Part shown: positions 14,689 to 22,998 of the stretch, in pieces
Layout: every line of letters begins with the position of its first letter
Position numbering within the stretch: position 1 is the first letter of the stretch
From: Desulfobacterales bacterium S7086C20
Lineage (GTDB): Bacteria > Desulfobacterota > Desulfobacteria > Desulfobacterales > C00003060
Assembly: GCA_001751075.1 (NCBI GenBank)
Contig: MAVP01000007.1
Location: forward strand, 1 to 37,463
Length of the DNA: 37,463 nucleotides
Direction: 5' to 3'
Notes under the pieces: model-generated
What the model was told of the DNA's origin: nothing
Database searches by the model: none
The model's input: the letters and a program-made list of their open reading frames with translations, nothing else
Made by a program: the position numbers and the translations under genes

Positions 14689-16148
14689 ACTACCGAACCT
14701 CCCCGCACTTTTTTGCGTTTATTGGATGGTAATACTCGCAACATTTCCCGGTATTTTGCAACCGTCCTACGAGCCACACTGATGTTTGAATTTCTCAGGA
14801 TCTCAACCATTTTCCTGTCGCTATAAGGCTTGGCAGGATTTTCAGCCTGAATAAGCTGGAGGATCTTTTCCTTGACACTTGCCGAAGCAATTGAATCTCC
14901 GTCGAGTCGGTTGATAGAACTGTTAAAGAAGAATTTTAACTCAAAAGTTCCTTGTGGCGTGTGAACATACTTATTAGTCGTGACTCGACTAACTGTAGAC
15001 TCGTGCATGCCGATATCTTCGGCTATATCCCTGAGTACCATTGGTTTCAAGTAGCCTATACCGTTTTCGAAGAACTCTCCTTGAAAACCGATAATACTTT
15101 CAACCACTTTGTAAATGGTTCTCTGGCGCTGATGGATACTACGAATCAGCCATACGGCGGACCGGAGTTTGCTCTGTATATAGTCTCTGGCATTGCTGGA
15201 AACTGCCGCTCCTTTATTTAAGGTGTCTTTGTAAAAGGAACTAACACGCAACTTTGGCATACCATCTTCGTTTAGAACAATGACAAATTCATCGTCCATT
15301 TTATAGACAAAGACATCAGGGCTAATGTAGACCGGGTCTTCCTCGTTAAACTCGCGACCAGGCCTTGGTTCCATGCTGGTGATAATCTCTACGGCCTCGA
15401 AAACATCATTCAAAGGAACCCCTAGAGCTTGACTAATGGCCTTGTAGTTCTTATTTTCCAAATGCTTAAAATGATTCTCAATAATATGAACCACAAGGGT
15501 ACCTTCCAGTTCCAGATACTTGGTTTGAATCAATAGACACTCTTTCAGATCCCTGGCACAAACACCAATGGGGTCAAATGACTGCATCTTCTTGAGTGCC
15601 GCTTCAACCCGTAAAGTATCCTCCCCAGTTAATGCCGCAAGTTCTCCGACTGTTGCATGGAGATAACCGTCTCGATCAACATTGCCGATAATAGCATTGC
15701 CAATCTTTTCTTCTTTTTTGTCAGGATTGGATAACAGAAGTTGCCACAAAAGGTGATCCACCAACGATTGTCGCCGAGCCAAAAAATTCTCGTATTCGGG
15801 AGTTTCGTGATCTTCCGGTTCATAATGCACAGACCCAGTCGCGCTATACTCACCTAAGTAGTTTGACCAATCAATATCTTCCCGAGCTGTTTCTTCAACA
15901 GTAACTGGTTTTATCTCCTCTGCTTCTGCCGGCGAATCCGATTCTGATTCCTTTGCATTTGCGTCATCGGCACTATCGGGTTGCTCATCAGAGGATTCTT
16001 CAAGAACCGGATTTTCTACCATTTCCTCGTTAATTACATCCAACAACTCCAAACGAGACAACTGCAATAGCTTAATTGCCTGCTGAAGTTGAGGTGTCAT
16101 AACCAGCTGTTGTGTTAGGCGTAACTGTTGTCGAAGTTCTAATACCAT
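14664..16148 (-). CDS. rpoN: RNA polymerase sigma-54 factor
   Basis: Sigma-54 directs RNA polymerase to -24/-12 promoters and needs AAA+ activators. The 494-residue protein has the Gln/Leu-rich region I (LRLTQQLVMTPQLQQAIKLL), an acidic region II, the core-binding domain (PIGVCARDLKECL, EPRPGREF), the HTH (DIAEDIGMHESTVSRVT) and the RpoN box ARRTVAKYRE. The C-terminal tail beyond the box (KKVRGGSVVCKNQSPL) is somewhat longer than usual and overlaps hpf. A PilR-like activator is encoded at 25312 in the same window. Confidence 0.97.
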   Translation of the reverse strand: MVLELRQQLRLTQQLVMTPQLQQAIKLLQLSRLELLDVINEEMVENPVLEESSDEQPDSADDANAKESESDSPAEAEEIKPVTVEETAREDIDWSNYLGEYSATGSVHYEPEDHETPEYENFLARRQSLVDHLLWQLLLSNPDKKEEKIGNAIIGNVDRDGYLHATVGELAALTGEDTLRVEAALKKMQSFDPIGVCARDLKECLLIQTKYLELEGTLVVHIIENHFKHLENKNYKAISQALGVPLNDVFEAVEIITSMEPRPGREFNEEDPVYISPDVFVYKMDDEFVIVLNEDGMPKLRVSSFYKDTLNKGAAVSSNARDYIQSKLRSAVWLIRSIHQRQRTIYKVVESIIGFQGEFFENGIGYLKPMVLRDIAEDIGMHESTVSRVTTNKYVHTPQGTFELKFFFNSSINRLDGDSIASASVKEKILQLIQAENPAKPYSDRKMVEILRNSNISVARRTVAKYREMLRVLPSNKRKKVRGGSVVCKNQSPL

Positions 16149-16168
16149 ATTCTATGCACTCTTTAGTT

Positions 16169-16348
16169 TGACAACTTCGTTAAAAGTCCATCTGCGGCGT
16201 TGCGCTTCATCTTTCGTCATTGCGACGTACGATAAGTACGCCTCATTCCTAAAGATTGCGCCACTGAAGTGGCTTGAGGACAGTACGCGCGCCTTGCATC
16301 TGGAGCTTTTTACTGTGTCGTCTTTTTGGGGACTTTACGAGTCCATCA
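16169..16348 (-). repeat. structured intergenic repeat, copy C
   Basis: The element fills the gap between lptB and rpoN. It matches copy D (22754-22908) in reverse complement over nearly its whole length, with shared CATCTGCGGCGTTGCGCTTC, ACGATAAGTACGCCTCATTC and GCGCCTTGCATCTG. It carries an extra stretch of about 25-30 bp including CCACTGAAGTGG. Ends are inverted (GACTCGTAAAGTC against GACTTTTAACGAAGTT). Its terminal TGA, read on the minus strand, supplies the stop codon of lptB. No transposase is present. Confidence 0.85.
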
Positions 16349-17068
16349 TAATTGAAAGCGCTCGCCCAAATAGATTTCCTTCGCCAAATCACTAGAAGCT
16401 ATAGCCTCAGGTGTGCCGGATTCTATTATCAACCCCTCATTCAATATGCAAGCCCAATCGCAAACGCCTAATGTCTCTCGGACATTGTGGTCCGATATCA
16501 CTACACCAATGCCCCTGGCCTTCAATTGTTCTATTATGTTTTGTATGTCAATAACTGCTATCGGGTCAATCCCTGCAAAGGGCTCATCAAGCAAAATAAA
16601 TAATGGCTCACTTACCAAGGCCCTCGAAATCTCAACCCGTCGGCGCTCCCCTCCTGATAGTGCAGAACCCTTTTGCCGTGCCAAATGGCTTATATTCAAT
16701 TCCTGAAGCAACTCTTCAAGACGTCTAAGTCGTTTGGCCTTAGAAAGAGGCAGAGTTTCGAGGATAGCCAAGATATTTTTTTCTACAGTCAACTTTCGAA
16801 ATATCGATGCTTCCTGAGGAAGATATGCCACTCCCCTGCGAGCCCTCAGATACATCGGATATGAAGTAATGTCATCTCCATTCAAGAAAACCTTCCCACT
16901 GTCAGGCCGAATGAATCCAACAATCATGTAAAACGTTGTCGTCTTTCCCGCACCGTTAGGGCCAAGTAGTCCAACAATACTTCCCTTTTCAACTTCCATG
17001 TTGACCTTGTCAACAACACGCCTCCCTTTGTAACTCTTAACCAGGTCTTTTATCATTAGTGTTGTCAT
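16346..17068 (-). CDS. lptB: LPS export ABC transporter ATP-binding protein LptB
   Basis: LptB is the cytoplasmic ATPase that drives lipopolysaccharide extraction by LptFG. The 240-residue protein shows Walker [11 protein letters not shown]-loop and LPQEASIF, signature [11 protein letters not shown], Walker [14 protein letters not shown] and the H-loop [10 protein letters not shown], the last two being characteristic of LptB. It follows lptA and lptC in the same direction. Its stop codon coincides with the end of repeat copy C, so its last codons may have been reshaped by that insertion. Confidence 0.96.
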   Translation of the reverse strand: MTTLMIKDLVKSYKGRRVVDKVNMEVEKGSIVGLLGPNGAGKTTTFYMIVGFIRPDSGKVFLNGDDITSYPMYLRARRGVAYLPQEASIFRKLTVEKNILAILETLPLSKAKRLRRLEELLQELNISHLARQKGSALSGGERRRVEISRALVSEPLFILLDEPFAGIDPIAVIDIQNIIEQLKARGIGVVISDHNVRETLGVCDWACILNEGLIIESGTPEAIASSDLAKEIYLGERFQL

Positions 17069-17118
17069 TGGCTCTAATCCCGCGCATCCTTACCCTCGGC
17101 AAAGATGAAATGGGGTAG

Positions 17119-17682
17119 TTACTTTATTATGCCTCCTTCGCCCTCTGTATAAAATGTAGCTTCCACCTGCTTTTGCTTGCTTCCTTCTACCACAGTTCTG
17201 TTTTCCCCTTGGAAAAGAGTGATCTTCTTGCCTTGAATGACGTTCTTGTCAGACCATATCTTGGGGGTTCCACCACTTAGCACCAAAACCTTATCATTGG
17301 CAGTATAAACAGCCTTTTGTGCTATGGCTGTCTTTGACCTATTGTCAAATATAATCTTGACATTCCCCTGAGCAATCATCTTTTCTATTGCACTTGTCGT
17401 TGCCGATCGGCCACCACTAGGTTTATAATATACCTTGAGACTGTCAGCCGTAATAACTCCGTCATCCTGTGTTGCCTTAACGTTTCCTGTGAATTCAACC
17501 CATCTACCCTTTTGATCTGAGTTTACTCTATTAGAAGTGATATGTACAGGCGAACCTGCGCTTACCTTTTCATTCGTTCCTGTCGTTTCCGCTGCATCTA
17601 CAACAAAACCCGCCACATAATATGGTAATAATAAAGAAAATAATAACAGCCGTCTTATGCGAAACGCACACTTTTTGTTCAT
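17119..17682 (-). CDS. lptA: LPS transport periplasmic protein LptA
   Basis: LptA forms the periplasmic bridge that carries LPS to the outer membrane. The protein has a signal peptide (basic MNKKCAFRIRR, then LLLFSLLLPYYVAGF) followed by an OstA-like beta-jellyroll with repeated GxVxAxxxD strands (VEFTGNVKATQDDGVITAD, ALAxGNVKI-like). The track ORF starts earlier at a TTG inside lptC. ATG 17682 gives a proper signal peptide and 187 residues, and is preferred. It is flanked by lptC and lptB. Confidence 0.9.
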   Translation of the reverse strand: MNKKCAFRIRRLLLFSLLLPYYVAGFVVDAAETTGTNEKVSAGSPVHITSNRVNSDQKGRWVEFTGNVKATQDDGVITADSLKVYYKPSGGRSATTSAIEKMIAQGNVKIIFDNRSKTAIAQKAVYTANDKVLVLSGGTPKIWSDKNVIQGKKITLFQGENRTVVEGSKQKQVEATFYTEGEGGIIK

Positions 17683-17704
17683 AATCACGCCTTGATCAGA
17701 GACT

Positions 17705-18277
17705 CTATGAATCCGCAAACATTAACTGTGAGTTTTCAAAAACAGTCCTTACATTGCCCCAAACCGCACCCTTTTGATCTTCAAAGGAAAACTTCATATT
17801 ATTTCCGGAAAGCCAAACCCCATCGCCTTTGACCGTGACCGGTGTATTCGTAGAAACAGAGCGTGCCTTGTAGTCATAGTACAACTCTTCAGTTTTTAGT
17901 TCGTGTGAACCACTTTGCACAACAACATTGCCTGATAGTTCCATATCTTTGGTACTGGTAAACAGGATACCATCATTTCCGGTAAGATATATAGTTTCAC
18001 CGTCTTCCAAAAAAAAAGTAACCGAAACCCCTTTTAGAATCGTCGTTTTTTCAGCCGCTCGATATTGTACTGATTGTGCATCAAGCACCCATTCTTTGAC
18101 ACCATCCCGAGTTGCTACATGGTGTATCGTATCTAAACTGACATTGCTTTTTTCGCCCAACAACGAAAGTGCGGTTTCCGGTTCTTCCTTGAGACGTTGA
18201 TATTTTAGCAAACCTACTGCCAACCCAACAAGTATAAGCCCCATGATACAAAACAGTATTATTCGTAATCTCAACAC
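17705..18277 (-). CDS. lptC: LPS export protein LptC
   Basis: LptC is the bitopic inner-membrane partner of LptBFG that passes LPS to LptA. The 190-residue protein has one N-terminal helix (LRIILFCIMGLILVGLAVGLL) and a periplasmic OstA-like domain, with ETIYLTGNDGILF, GNVVVQSG and TVKGDGVWLSGNNM strands. Its ATG overlaps the kdsA stop by 7 nt. The gene for KDO-8-phosphate phosphatase (kdsC), often found between kdsA and lptC, is absent. Confidence 0.92.
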   Translation of the reverse strand: MLRLRIILFCIMGLILVGLAVGLLKYQRLKEEPETALSLLGEKSNVSLDTIHHVATRDGVKEWVLDAQSVQYRAAEKTTILKGVSVTFFLEDGETIYLTGNDGILFTSTKDMELSGNVVVQSGSHELKTEELYYDYKARSVSTNTPVTVKGDGVWLSGNNMKFSFEDQKGAVWGNVRTVFENSQLMFADS

Positions 18278-19137
18278 CTATAGCAGCTCACCTCTTTTGG
18301 GGACATATTATGATGAGTTTTATGACATACCTTTCTTATAGCCAGCAGTTGTTCCAAAAGAGGCCTTAACTGCTGTAGGAGGACGGAATTGGGGCCATCA
18401 CAAAGGGCCTTATCCGGATTGGGATGAACCTCAAGGAAGATACCATCTACGCCGGCAGCCATTGCAGCCCTAGCCATCATGGGTACAAACTCTCTTTGCC
18501 CCCCTGATGTACAACCCGCCCCTCCTGGAAGCTGAACACTATGTGTGGCATCAAAAATCACAGGCCTTCCTAAGCGCCGCATTATGTGTAGACTGCGGAA
18601 ATCAACAACCAGATTATTATAACCGAAGCTACTTCCCCGCTCTGTGAGAAGAACCTGATCGTTGCCTGTTGAAATCACCTTTTCAACGATATGCTCTACG
18701 TCCCACGGGGCCAGGAATTGCCCCTTCTTAATATTCACTGGTTTCCCAGTCTCGGAAACCGCCACGACAAAATCTGTCTGACGACACATGAAGGCAGGAA
18801 TCTGTATAATATCAAGGACTTGTGCTGCTGACTCAATCTCTGAAAAACGGTGAACATCGGATATCACCGGGATATCCAGCTTGGACTTGATACCTGAAAT
18901 GATCTCCAATCCTTTGGAAAGCCCTGGTCCACGGTAAGATTTGAGTGCGGTTCGATTTGCCTTGTCATAGGAGGTCTTGAATACGAAAGGAACTTGAAGT
19001 TCATCAGTGAGATCTTTCAAAAAAGCGGCAATCTGGGTAGCCGACTCACGATTTTCGATTACGCACGGTCCAGCTATGAGAACGGGAAGACCTTCTCCTC
19101 CGATGGTCATTCCTGCTACATTAACAATATGTTGCAT
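18271..19137 (-). CDS. kdsA: 3-deoxy-8-phosphooctulonate synthase (KDO-8-P synthase)
   Basis: KdsA condenses phosphoenolpyruvate with arabinose 5-phosphate for the KDO of LPS inner core. The 288-residue protein has AGPCVIEN, KTSYDKANRT, KKGQFLAPWD, DATHSVQLPGG and FLEVHPNPD. C25 in AGPCVIE, where the E. coli enzyme has asparagine, points to the metal-dependent class. The C-terminal tail (HHNMSPKEVSCYRC) is unusual and overlaps lptC. It is the first gene of the minus-strand envelope cluster, divergent from the M23 peptidase gene. Confidence 0.95.
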   Translation of the reverse strand: MQHIVNVAGMTIGGEGLPVLIAGPCVIENRESATQIAAFLKDLTDELQVPFVFKTSYDKANRTALKSYRGPGLSKGLEIISGIKSKLDIPVISDVHRFSEIESAAQVLDIIQIPAFMCRQTDFVVAVSETGKPVNIKKGQFLAPWDVEHIVEKVISTGNDQVLLTERGSSFGYNNLVVDFRSLHIMRRLGRPVIFDATHSVQLPGGAGCTSGGQREFVPMMARAAMAAGVDGIFLEVHPNPDKALCDGPNSVLLQQLRPLLEQLLAIRKVCHKTHHNMSPKEVSCYRC

Positions 19138-19229
19138 GCGATATTCGTGCCATAAAGGTCATCCGAGTTGTGTCTAAGACTGAAAATGCAAACAATGTTA
19201 TATATTTTTTATCGTAGACTTGGGCAAAT

Positions 19230-19281
19230 GTCAAGAATCATGAGGGATAAAAGAAAGGACGAATGAGTCTTGATTCTTGAC
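19230..19281. promoter_or_regulatory. 11-bp inverted repeat in the kdsA / M23 peptidase divergent region
   Basis: GTCAAGAATCA (19230-19240) and TGATTCTTGAC (19271-19281) are perfect inverted copies separated by 30 nt. They lie in the 194-bp divergent gap. The right arm ends in TTGACA (19277-19282), a -35-like hexamer, but no good -10 follows at normal spacing. It could be an operator or a stem-loop. Confidence 0.45.
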
Positions 19282-19331
19282 AAACAAATTGCTATGGTCC
19301 GATTTTAACTTCTTAGGACAATAGTAATAAT

Positions 19332-20759
19332 ATGGCAGGCAGGTCAAAGACTTCAAAGAAGAATTCAAGATTTCCTTTCCTTGTTGTTGTGGGTATTATT
19401 GTGGTTGCCGGGGTAATCGTTTTGCTGTGGCAAGCGAAAAAAAGGCTGGAAGGCGAACCCCCAACTTTTGTTTTGAAAACCCCAATCAAATCCATTGGCT
19501 TATCGTATACCCTCGAAGGGGTTGCCTCTGATGGAAAAAGTGGGCTAAAAAGGCTGTGGGTAGCAATAATGCAACGGGGAAAAGAGGTGGTGTTGCTGGA
19601 CAAAGCCTTCCCGGCAGAGGGACTGTTGCGAAACGGTACTGTTCAAGAACACACGGTTTCTATTAAAATAAATGTAAAAGATCTTGACTTTAAGGATGGG
19701 AAAGTGATCCTTAGGGCAACTGTTTGGGATTACTCTTACCGAGACTGGTGGTCTGGAAATCGGGCCTATATGGAACATGAATTTATTATTGACACGAAAC
19801 CACCAATCATGGATGTACTTACCCACCAACATAATCTCAACCAAGGGGGAACAGGTCTAACAGTCTATACCGCATCGGAACCTCTTGGTTCAACCGGCGT
19901 ATGGGTGGGAGAGCGGTTTTTCCCGGGCTCGACAGGATATTTTTCTAACTCTGATACATTTCTAGCCTTTTTTGCCCTTCCCTACGACAAAGGACCAGAA
20001 ACCAGACTGTATCTGTCAGCCACGGACAATGCCGGCAACACCTCGCAGAAAGGATTTTTCCACTATATTAATGCAAAGAGGTTCAAGCACGACGCCATCA
20101 ATCTCTCTGACCGGTTTCTTAATCAAAAAATGCCAGAATTTCAAGGAGTTATGCGCTGGGATAACTCTTCTACTTCCCTTCTTGAAAAGTTCCTTGCTGT
20201 AAACCGAGACCAACGTTTGGCTGATTACAAGATCATCCAAAGGGTATGCAAAGAAAGTGACCCCAAAAAATATTGGGAAGGTTCCTTTTTAAGGCTTCCT
20301 AACTCGGCCCGAAAGGCTGGTTTTGCTGACCATCGTTCCTACAAGTATAAAGGAAAAACTGTTGACAAGCAGGTGCACCTGGGAATCGACCTGGCTTCAA
20401 TTGCCCGTTCCCCCGTTCCTGCAGCCAATAGTGGCCGAATTGCTTTTGCCGAGAATCTGGGTATCTACGGACAAACAGTTATTATTGACCACGGCTTTGC
20501 TATTTTTAGTATGTACAGTCACCTAAGTCGTATTGGGGTCACCATAGACCAGGTGGTATCCAGGGGAGATGTGATCGGTTTGACCGGTAGTACGGGCATG
20601 GCTGGAGGCGATCACCTGCATTTTGCCATCTTGGTTCACAACACATTTGTAAATCCAATCGAGTGGTGGGACCCAGATTGGATCAAACATAATGTTACGA
20701 GTAAGTTGGCGAACATTAACAAACAAATACCTACAACAGACAAGGAGACAAATCAGTGA
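19332..20759 (+). CDS. M23-family peptidoglycan endopeptidase, membrane anchored
   Basis: The 475-residue protein has an N-terminal basic stretch and one transmembrane helix (FPFLVVVGIIVVAGVIVLLW). A periplasmic region of beta-sandwich-like segments follows, including TATDNAGN-like LSATDNAGNTS. The C-terminal LytM/M23 domain has Zn ligands in HLGIDLAS (HxxxD) and HLHFAI (HxH). Both zinc motifs are intact, so it should be active on peptide cross-links rather than a degenerate activator. The ATG has TAGGA upstream. The stop overlaps the next start (GTGA), so it is translationally coupled to the DUF39 gene, an odd pairing. Confidence 0.88.
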   Translation: MAGRSKTSKKNSRFPFLVVVGIIVVAGVIVLLWQAKKRLEGEPPTFVLKTPIKSIGLSYTLEGVASDGKSGLKRLWVAIMQRGKEVVLLDKAFPAEGLLRNGTVQEHTVSIKINVKDLDFKDGKVILRATVWDYSYRDWWSGNRAYMEHEFIIDTKPPIMDVLTHQHNLNQGGTGLTVYTASEPLGSTGVWVGERFFPGSTGYFSNSDTFLAFFALPYDKGPETRLYLSATDNAGNTSQKGFFHYINAKRFKHDAINLSDRFLNQKMPEFQGVMRWDNSSTSLLEKFLAVNRDQRLADYKIIQRVCKESDPKKYWEGSFLRLPNSARKAGFADHRSYKYKGKTVDKQVHLGIDLASIARSPVPAANSGRIAFAENLGIYGQTVIIDHGFAIFSMYSHLSRIGVTIDQVVSRGDVIGLTGSTGMAGGDHLHFAILVHNTFVNPIEWWDPDWIKHNVTSKLANINKQIPTTDKETNQ

Positions 20760-21925
20760 AGCGCCACAAAGTCAATAAGACCTTTCAAGAAATCAATGAG
20801 AAGATTAGGAACGGCAAGGTTGTTGTGGTAACGGCCGATCAGATCATTGATATTGTAAAAGAAAAAGGTCCAGTTGAGGCGGCTAAACATGTAGATGTAG
20901 TCACCACAGGCACTTTTGCGCCAATGTGTTCCTCCGGGGCATTTATTAATTTCGGGCATACAACGCCCGTGATAAAGGCTTCAAAGGTCTGGTTGAACAA
21001 TGTCCCAGCATATGCCGGGCTTGCAGCAGTAGATTGTTTTATCGGGGCTACAGAACTGTGTGAAGAAGACCCAATGAACAGGGTCCACCCCGGAGAATTC
21101 AAGTACGGTGGTGGTCACGTCATTCAGGATCTTGTCGCCGGCAAGAAGGTACATCTGGAAGCAAGTGCCTATGGTACAGACTGTTATCCAAACAGGGCGT
21201 TCGAAAAGGAAATTACTCTTAAGAAACTTCCCATGGCTACATTGTGTAATCCAAGAAACGGGTATCAGAACTATAATTGTGCCATAAATATGACTGATAA
21301 AACAATCTTCACATACATGGGCACTCTTAAGCCTAACATGGGAAATGCCAACTACTGTAGTGCAGGCCAACTCAGCCCCCTGATGAATGACCCCTATTAT
21401 ATGACGATTGGAATTGGGACGAGGATCTTTCTTGGCGGAGCACAAGGATTCGTAACATGGCATGGCACACAACACAAACCGAAGGTCAAACGAACAAGAA
21501 AGGGCACACCCATGTCTCCTGCCGGCACCCTATGGGTAACGGGGGATTTAAAGAAGATGAGTCACAAATGGTTAGTGGGCGTAAGTATTCAAGGCTATGG
21601 CAGCTCTTTGGCCGTAGGTTTGGGAGTGCCTATTCCCATATTGAATGAGGAAATCGTAAAGTTTACTGCCGTTTCAGACGATGATATTTTCACCCAGATT
21701 GTTGATTATGGACACGATTACCCACAGGGCATCTCCAATAGTTATGGTACAGTAAGTTACGGTGAACTTAAAAGCGGCAACATCCAGATAAATGGTCAGG
21801 ATGTACCAACTGCCCCCCTATCAAGCGTCGTTCGGGCAAGAGAAATAGCAGAAACTTTAAAGAAGTGGGTAGAAAATGGGAAATTTATACTGGGCGAACC
21901 CCAGGAATTACTCCCTTTATCGTAA
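20756..21925 (+). CDS. homocysteine biosynthesis protein (DUF39 family)
   Basis: The 389-residue protein matches the DUF39/HcyBio family (Methanosarcina MA1821 type). In anaerobes this family takes part in making homocysteine from aspartate semialdehyde and sulfide. Visible family features are TTGTFAPMCSSGAFINFGH, the VPAYAGLAAVDCFIGATE stretch, FKYGGGHVIQDL and the glycine-rich GTRIFLGGAQGFV. Start is GTG, with AAGGAG eight bases upstream. The partner with a NIL/ferredoxin domain (MA1822 type) is not adjacent, and this protein ends without a ferredoxin domain. It directly follows the M23 peptidase with a 4-nt overlap. Confident for family, moderate for exact reaction. Confidence 0.85.
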   Translation: MKRHKVNKTFQEINEKIRNGKVVVVTADQIIDIVKEKGPVEAAKHVDVVTTGTFAPMCSSGAFINFGHTTPVIKASKVWLNNVPAYAGLAAVDCFIGATELCEEDPMNRVHPGEFKYGGGHVIQDLVAGKKVHLEASAYGTDCYPNRAFEKEITLKKLPMATLCNPRNGYQNYNCAINMTDKTIFTYMGTLKPNMGNANYCSAGQLSPLMNDPYYMTIGIGTRIFLGGAQGFVTWHGTQHKPKVKRTRKGTPMSPAGTLWVTGDLKKMSHKWLVGVSIQGYGSSLAVGLGVPIPILNEEIVKFTAVSDDDIFTQIVDYGHDYPQGISNSYGTVSYGELKSGNIQINGQDVPTAPLSSVVRAREIAETLKKWVENGKFILGEPQELLPLS

Positions 21926-21931
21926 GGATTC

Positions 21932-22076
21932 GTCATGAAATAAGTGTCTCAAGATTGCGAAGGATTTTGGGCTGTATTCAAGGCGCTCGGGCGGGAGCAT
22001 ACCGAGGTATGTAACCGACCGAGCAACGCAGAAGACGGCCCAAAAGACCAGCAAAATGTGACAGTTATTGAGTGAC
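21932..22076 (+). repeat. structured intergenic repeat, copy B
   Basis: The element begins 6 nt after the DUF39 stop and spans GTCA to TGAC. The whole sequence is an imperfect inverted repeat: ATTTTGGGCTGT pairs with ACGGCCCAAAAG, and GCTCGG with CCGAGC. A central hairpin CATAC-CGAG-GTATG is flanked by CAAGGCGC and GCAACGCAGAAG. It shares this architecture with copy A (1440-1588), where several stem pairs differ on both sides but still match. Confidence 0.8.
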
Positions 22077-22108
22077 AAGCCCTAAACTTGGAAAGGAATT
22101 GTATAACG

Positions 22109-22750
22109 TTGAAAGAAGATAAAGAAACTGAAACTCCTGTCCAACCCCGGAAGAGTATCTTTCGGGAATATGCAGAGGCGATACTCGTTGCCGTGGTTCT
22201 TGCCCTTTTTATAAGGACCTTTGTTGTGCAAGCCTTTAAAATCCCTTCCGGCTCCATGAAACCAACATTGTTAGTGGGAGACCACATCCTTGTAAACAAG
22301 TTTATCTACGGCGTAAAGCTCCCTTTCTTGGACACGACCCTTATTCCCATCGCAGAGCCTAAAAGAGGCGATATCGTTGTGTTCAAATTCCCTGAAGATC
22401 CCAAGAAGGATTTCATCAAGCGGGTTATGGGGGTTGAGGGTGACGTCATTGAGATTCGAAATAAAAAGGTCTATCTCAATAACAAGCCTATGAAGGATCC
22501 ATACGGGATACACACAGATCCTCACATTATTTCAGGAAGGGCAAGGCCACGGGACAACTTTGGGCCGATCACGGTACCACCGGACTCTCTTTTTGTTATG
22601 GGAGACAACCGTGATCACAGTTATGACAGCCGGTTTTGGAAATTCGTGGATCTCGCAAAGGTAAAGGGCAAGGCATTTATCATCTATTGGTCCTGGGATG
22701 GGCCAAGTTCGGATGTGAGATGGACACGGCTAGCCGATATCATTCATTAG
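22109..22750 (+). CDS. lepB: signal peptidase I
   Basis: LepB cleaves signal peptides from exported proteins at the outer face of the inner membrane. The protein has one N-terminal helix (EAILVAVVLALFIRTFVVQ), the catalytic serine in IPSGSMKPTL, the general-base lysine in FIKRVMGVEGD, and the C-terminal box GDNRDHSYDSRFW. The track ORF opens at TTG 22088. TTG 22109 with AAAGGA upstream gives 213 residues and is preferred. It stands alone between two intergenic repeats (copies B and D). Confidence 0.93.
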   Translation: MKEDKETETPVQPRKSIFREYAEAILVAVVLALFIRTFVVQAFKIPSGSMKPTLLVGDHILVNKFIYGVKLPFLDTTLIPIAEPKRGDIVVFKFPEDPKKDFIKRVMGVEGDVIEIRNKKVYLNNKPMKDPYGIHTDPHIISGRARPRDNFGPITVPPDSLFVMGDNRDHSYDSRFWKFVDLAKVKGKAFIIYWSWDGPSSDVRWTRLADIIH

Positions 22751-22753
22751 AGG

Positions 22754-22908
22754 TGATAGACTCATAAAAAGTCTACAAACAGACGACAAAGTAAAAAGCT
22801 TCAGATGCAAGGCGCGTGAGTTTTTAAAGAATGAGGCGTACTTATCGTACGTTGCAATGACGAAAAATGAAGCGCAACGCCGCAGATGGACTTTTTACGA
22901 AGTCGTCA
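22754..22908 (+). repeat. structured intergenic repeat, copy D
   Basis: The element starts 4 nt after the lepB stop. Inverted ends are GACTCATAAAAAGTC (22759-22773) and GACTTTTTACGAAGTC (22889-22904). Inside are AGATGCAAGGCGCG, the hairpin CGTAC-TTATC-GTACG and GCGCAACGCCGCAGAT, the same order as in copies A-C. It is nearly the reverse complement of copy C. It has no coding capacity. Confidence 0.85.
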
Positions 22909-22931
22909 GAGGTATTGTCATCCTTTTGCCC

Positions 22932-22961
22932 TTGACTTGTCCTGATTTCCAGTGCTAATAG
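22932..22961 (+). promoter_or_regulatory. candidate sigma-70 promoter of the pyrB leader
   Basis: TTGACT (22932-22937) is followed after 18 bp by TAATAG (22956-22961), with TGC before the -10 as in extended -10 promoters. Transcription from here would begin near 22968, leaving a leader of about 105 nt before the terminator at 23032-23071 and about 150 nt before pyrB. Confidence 0.5.
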
Positions 22962-22998
22962 GGTCATCGGTCTTGTTGCAGGGAGGTTCATAACGTAG

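Noticed and set aside
20981-21475. 164-codon minus-strand ORF opposite the DUF39 gene
   Set aside because: It is antisense to a conserved gene and not supported by a start site.
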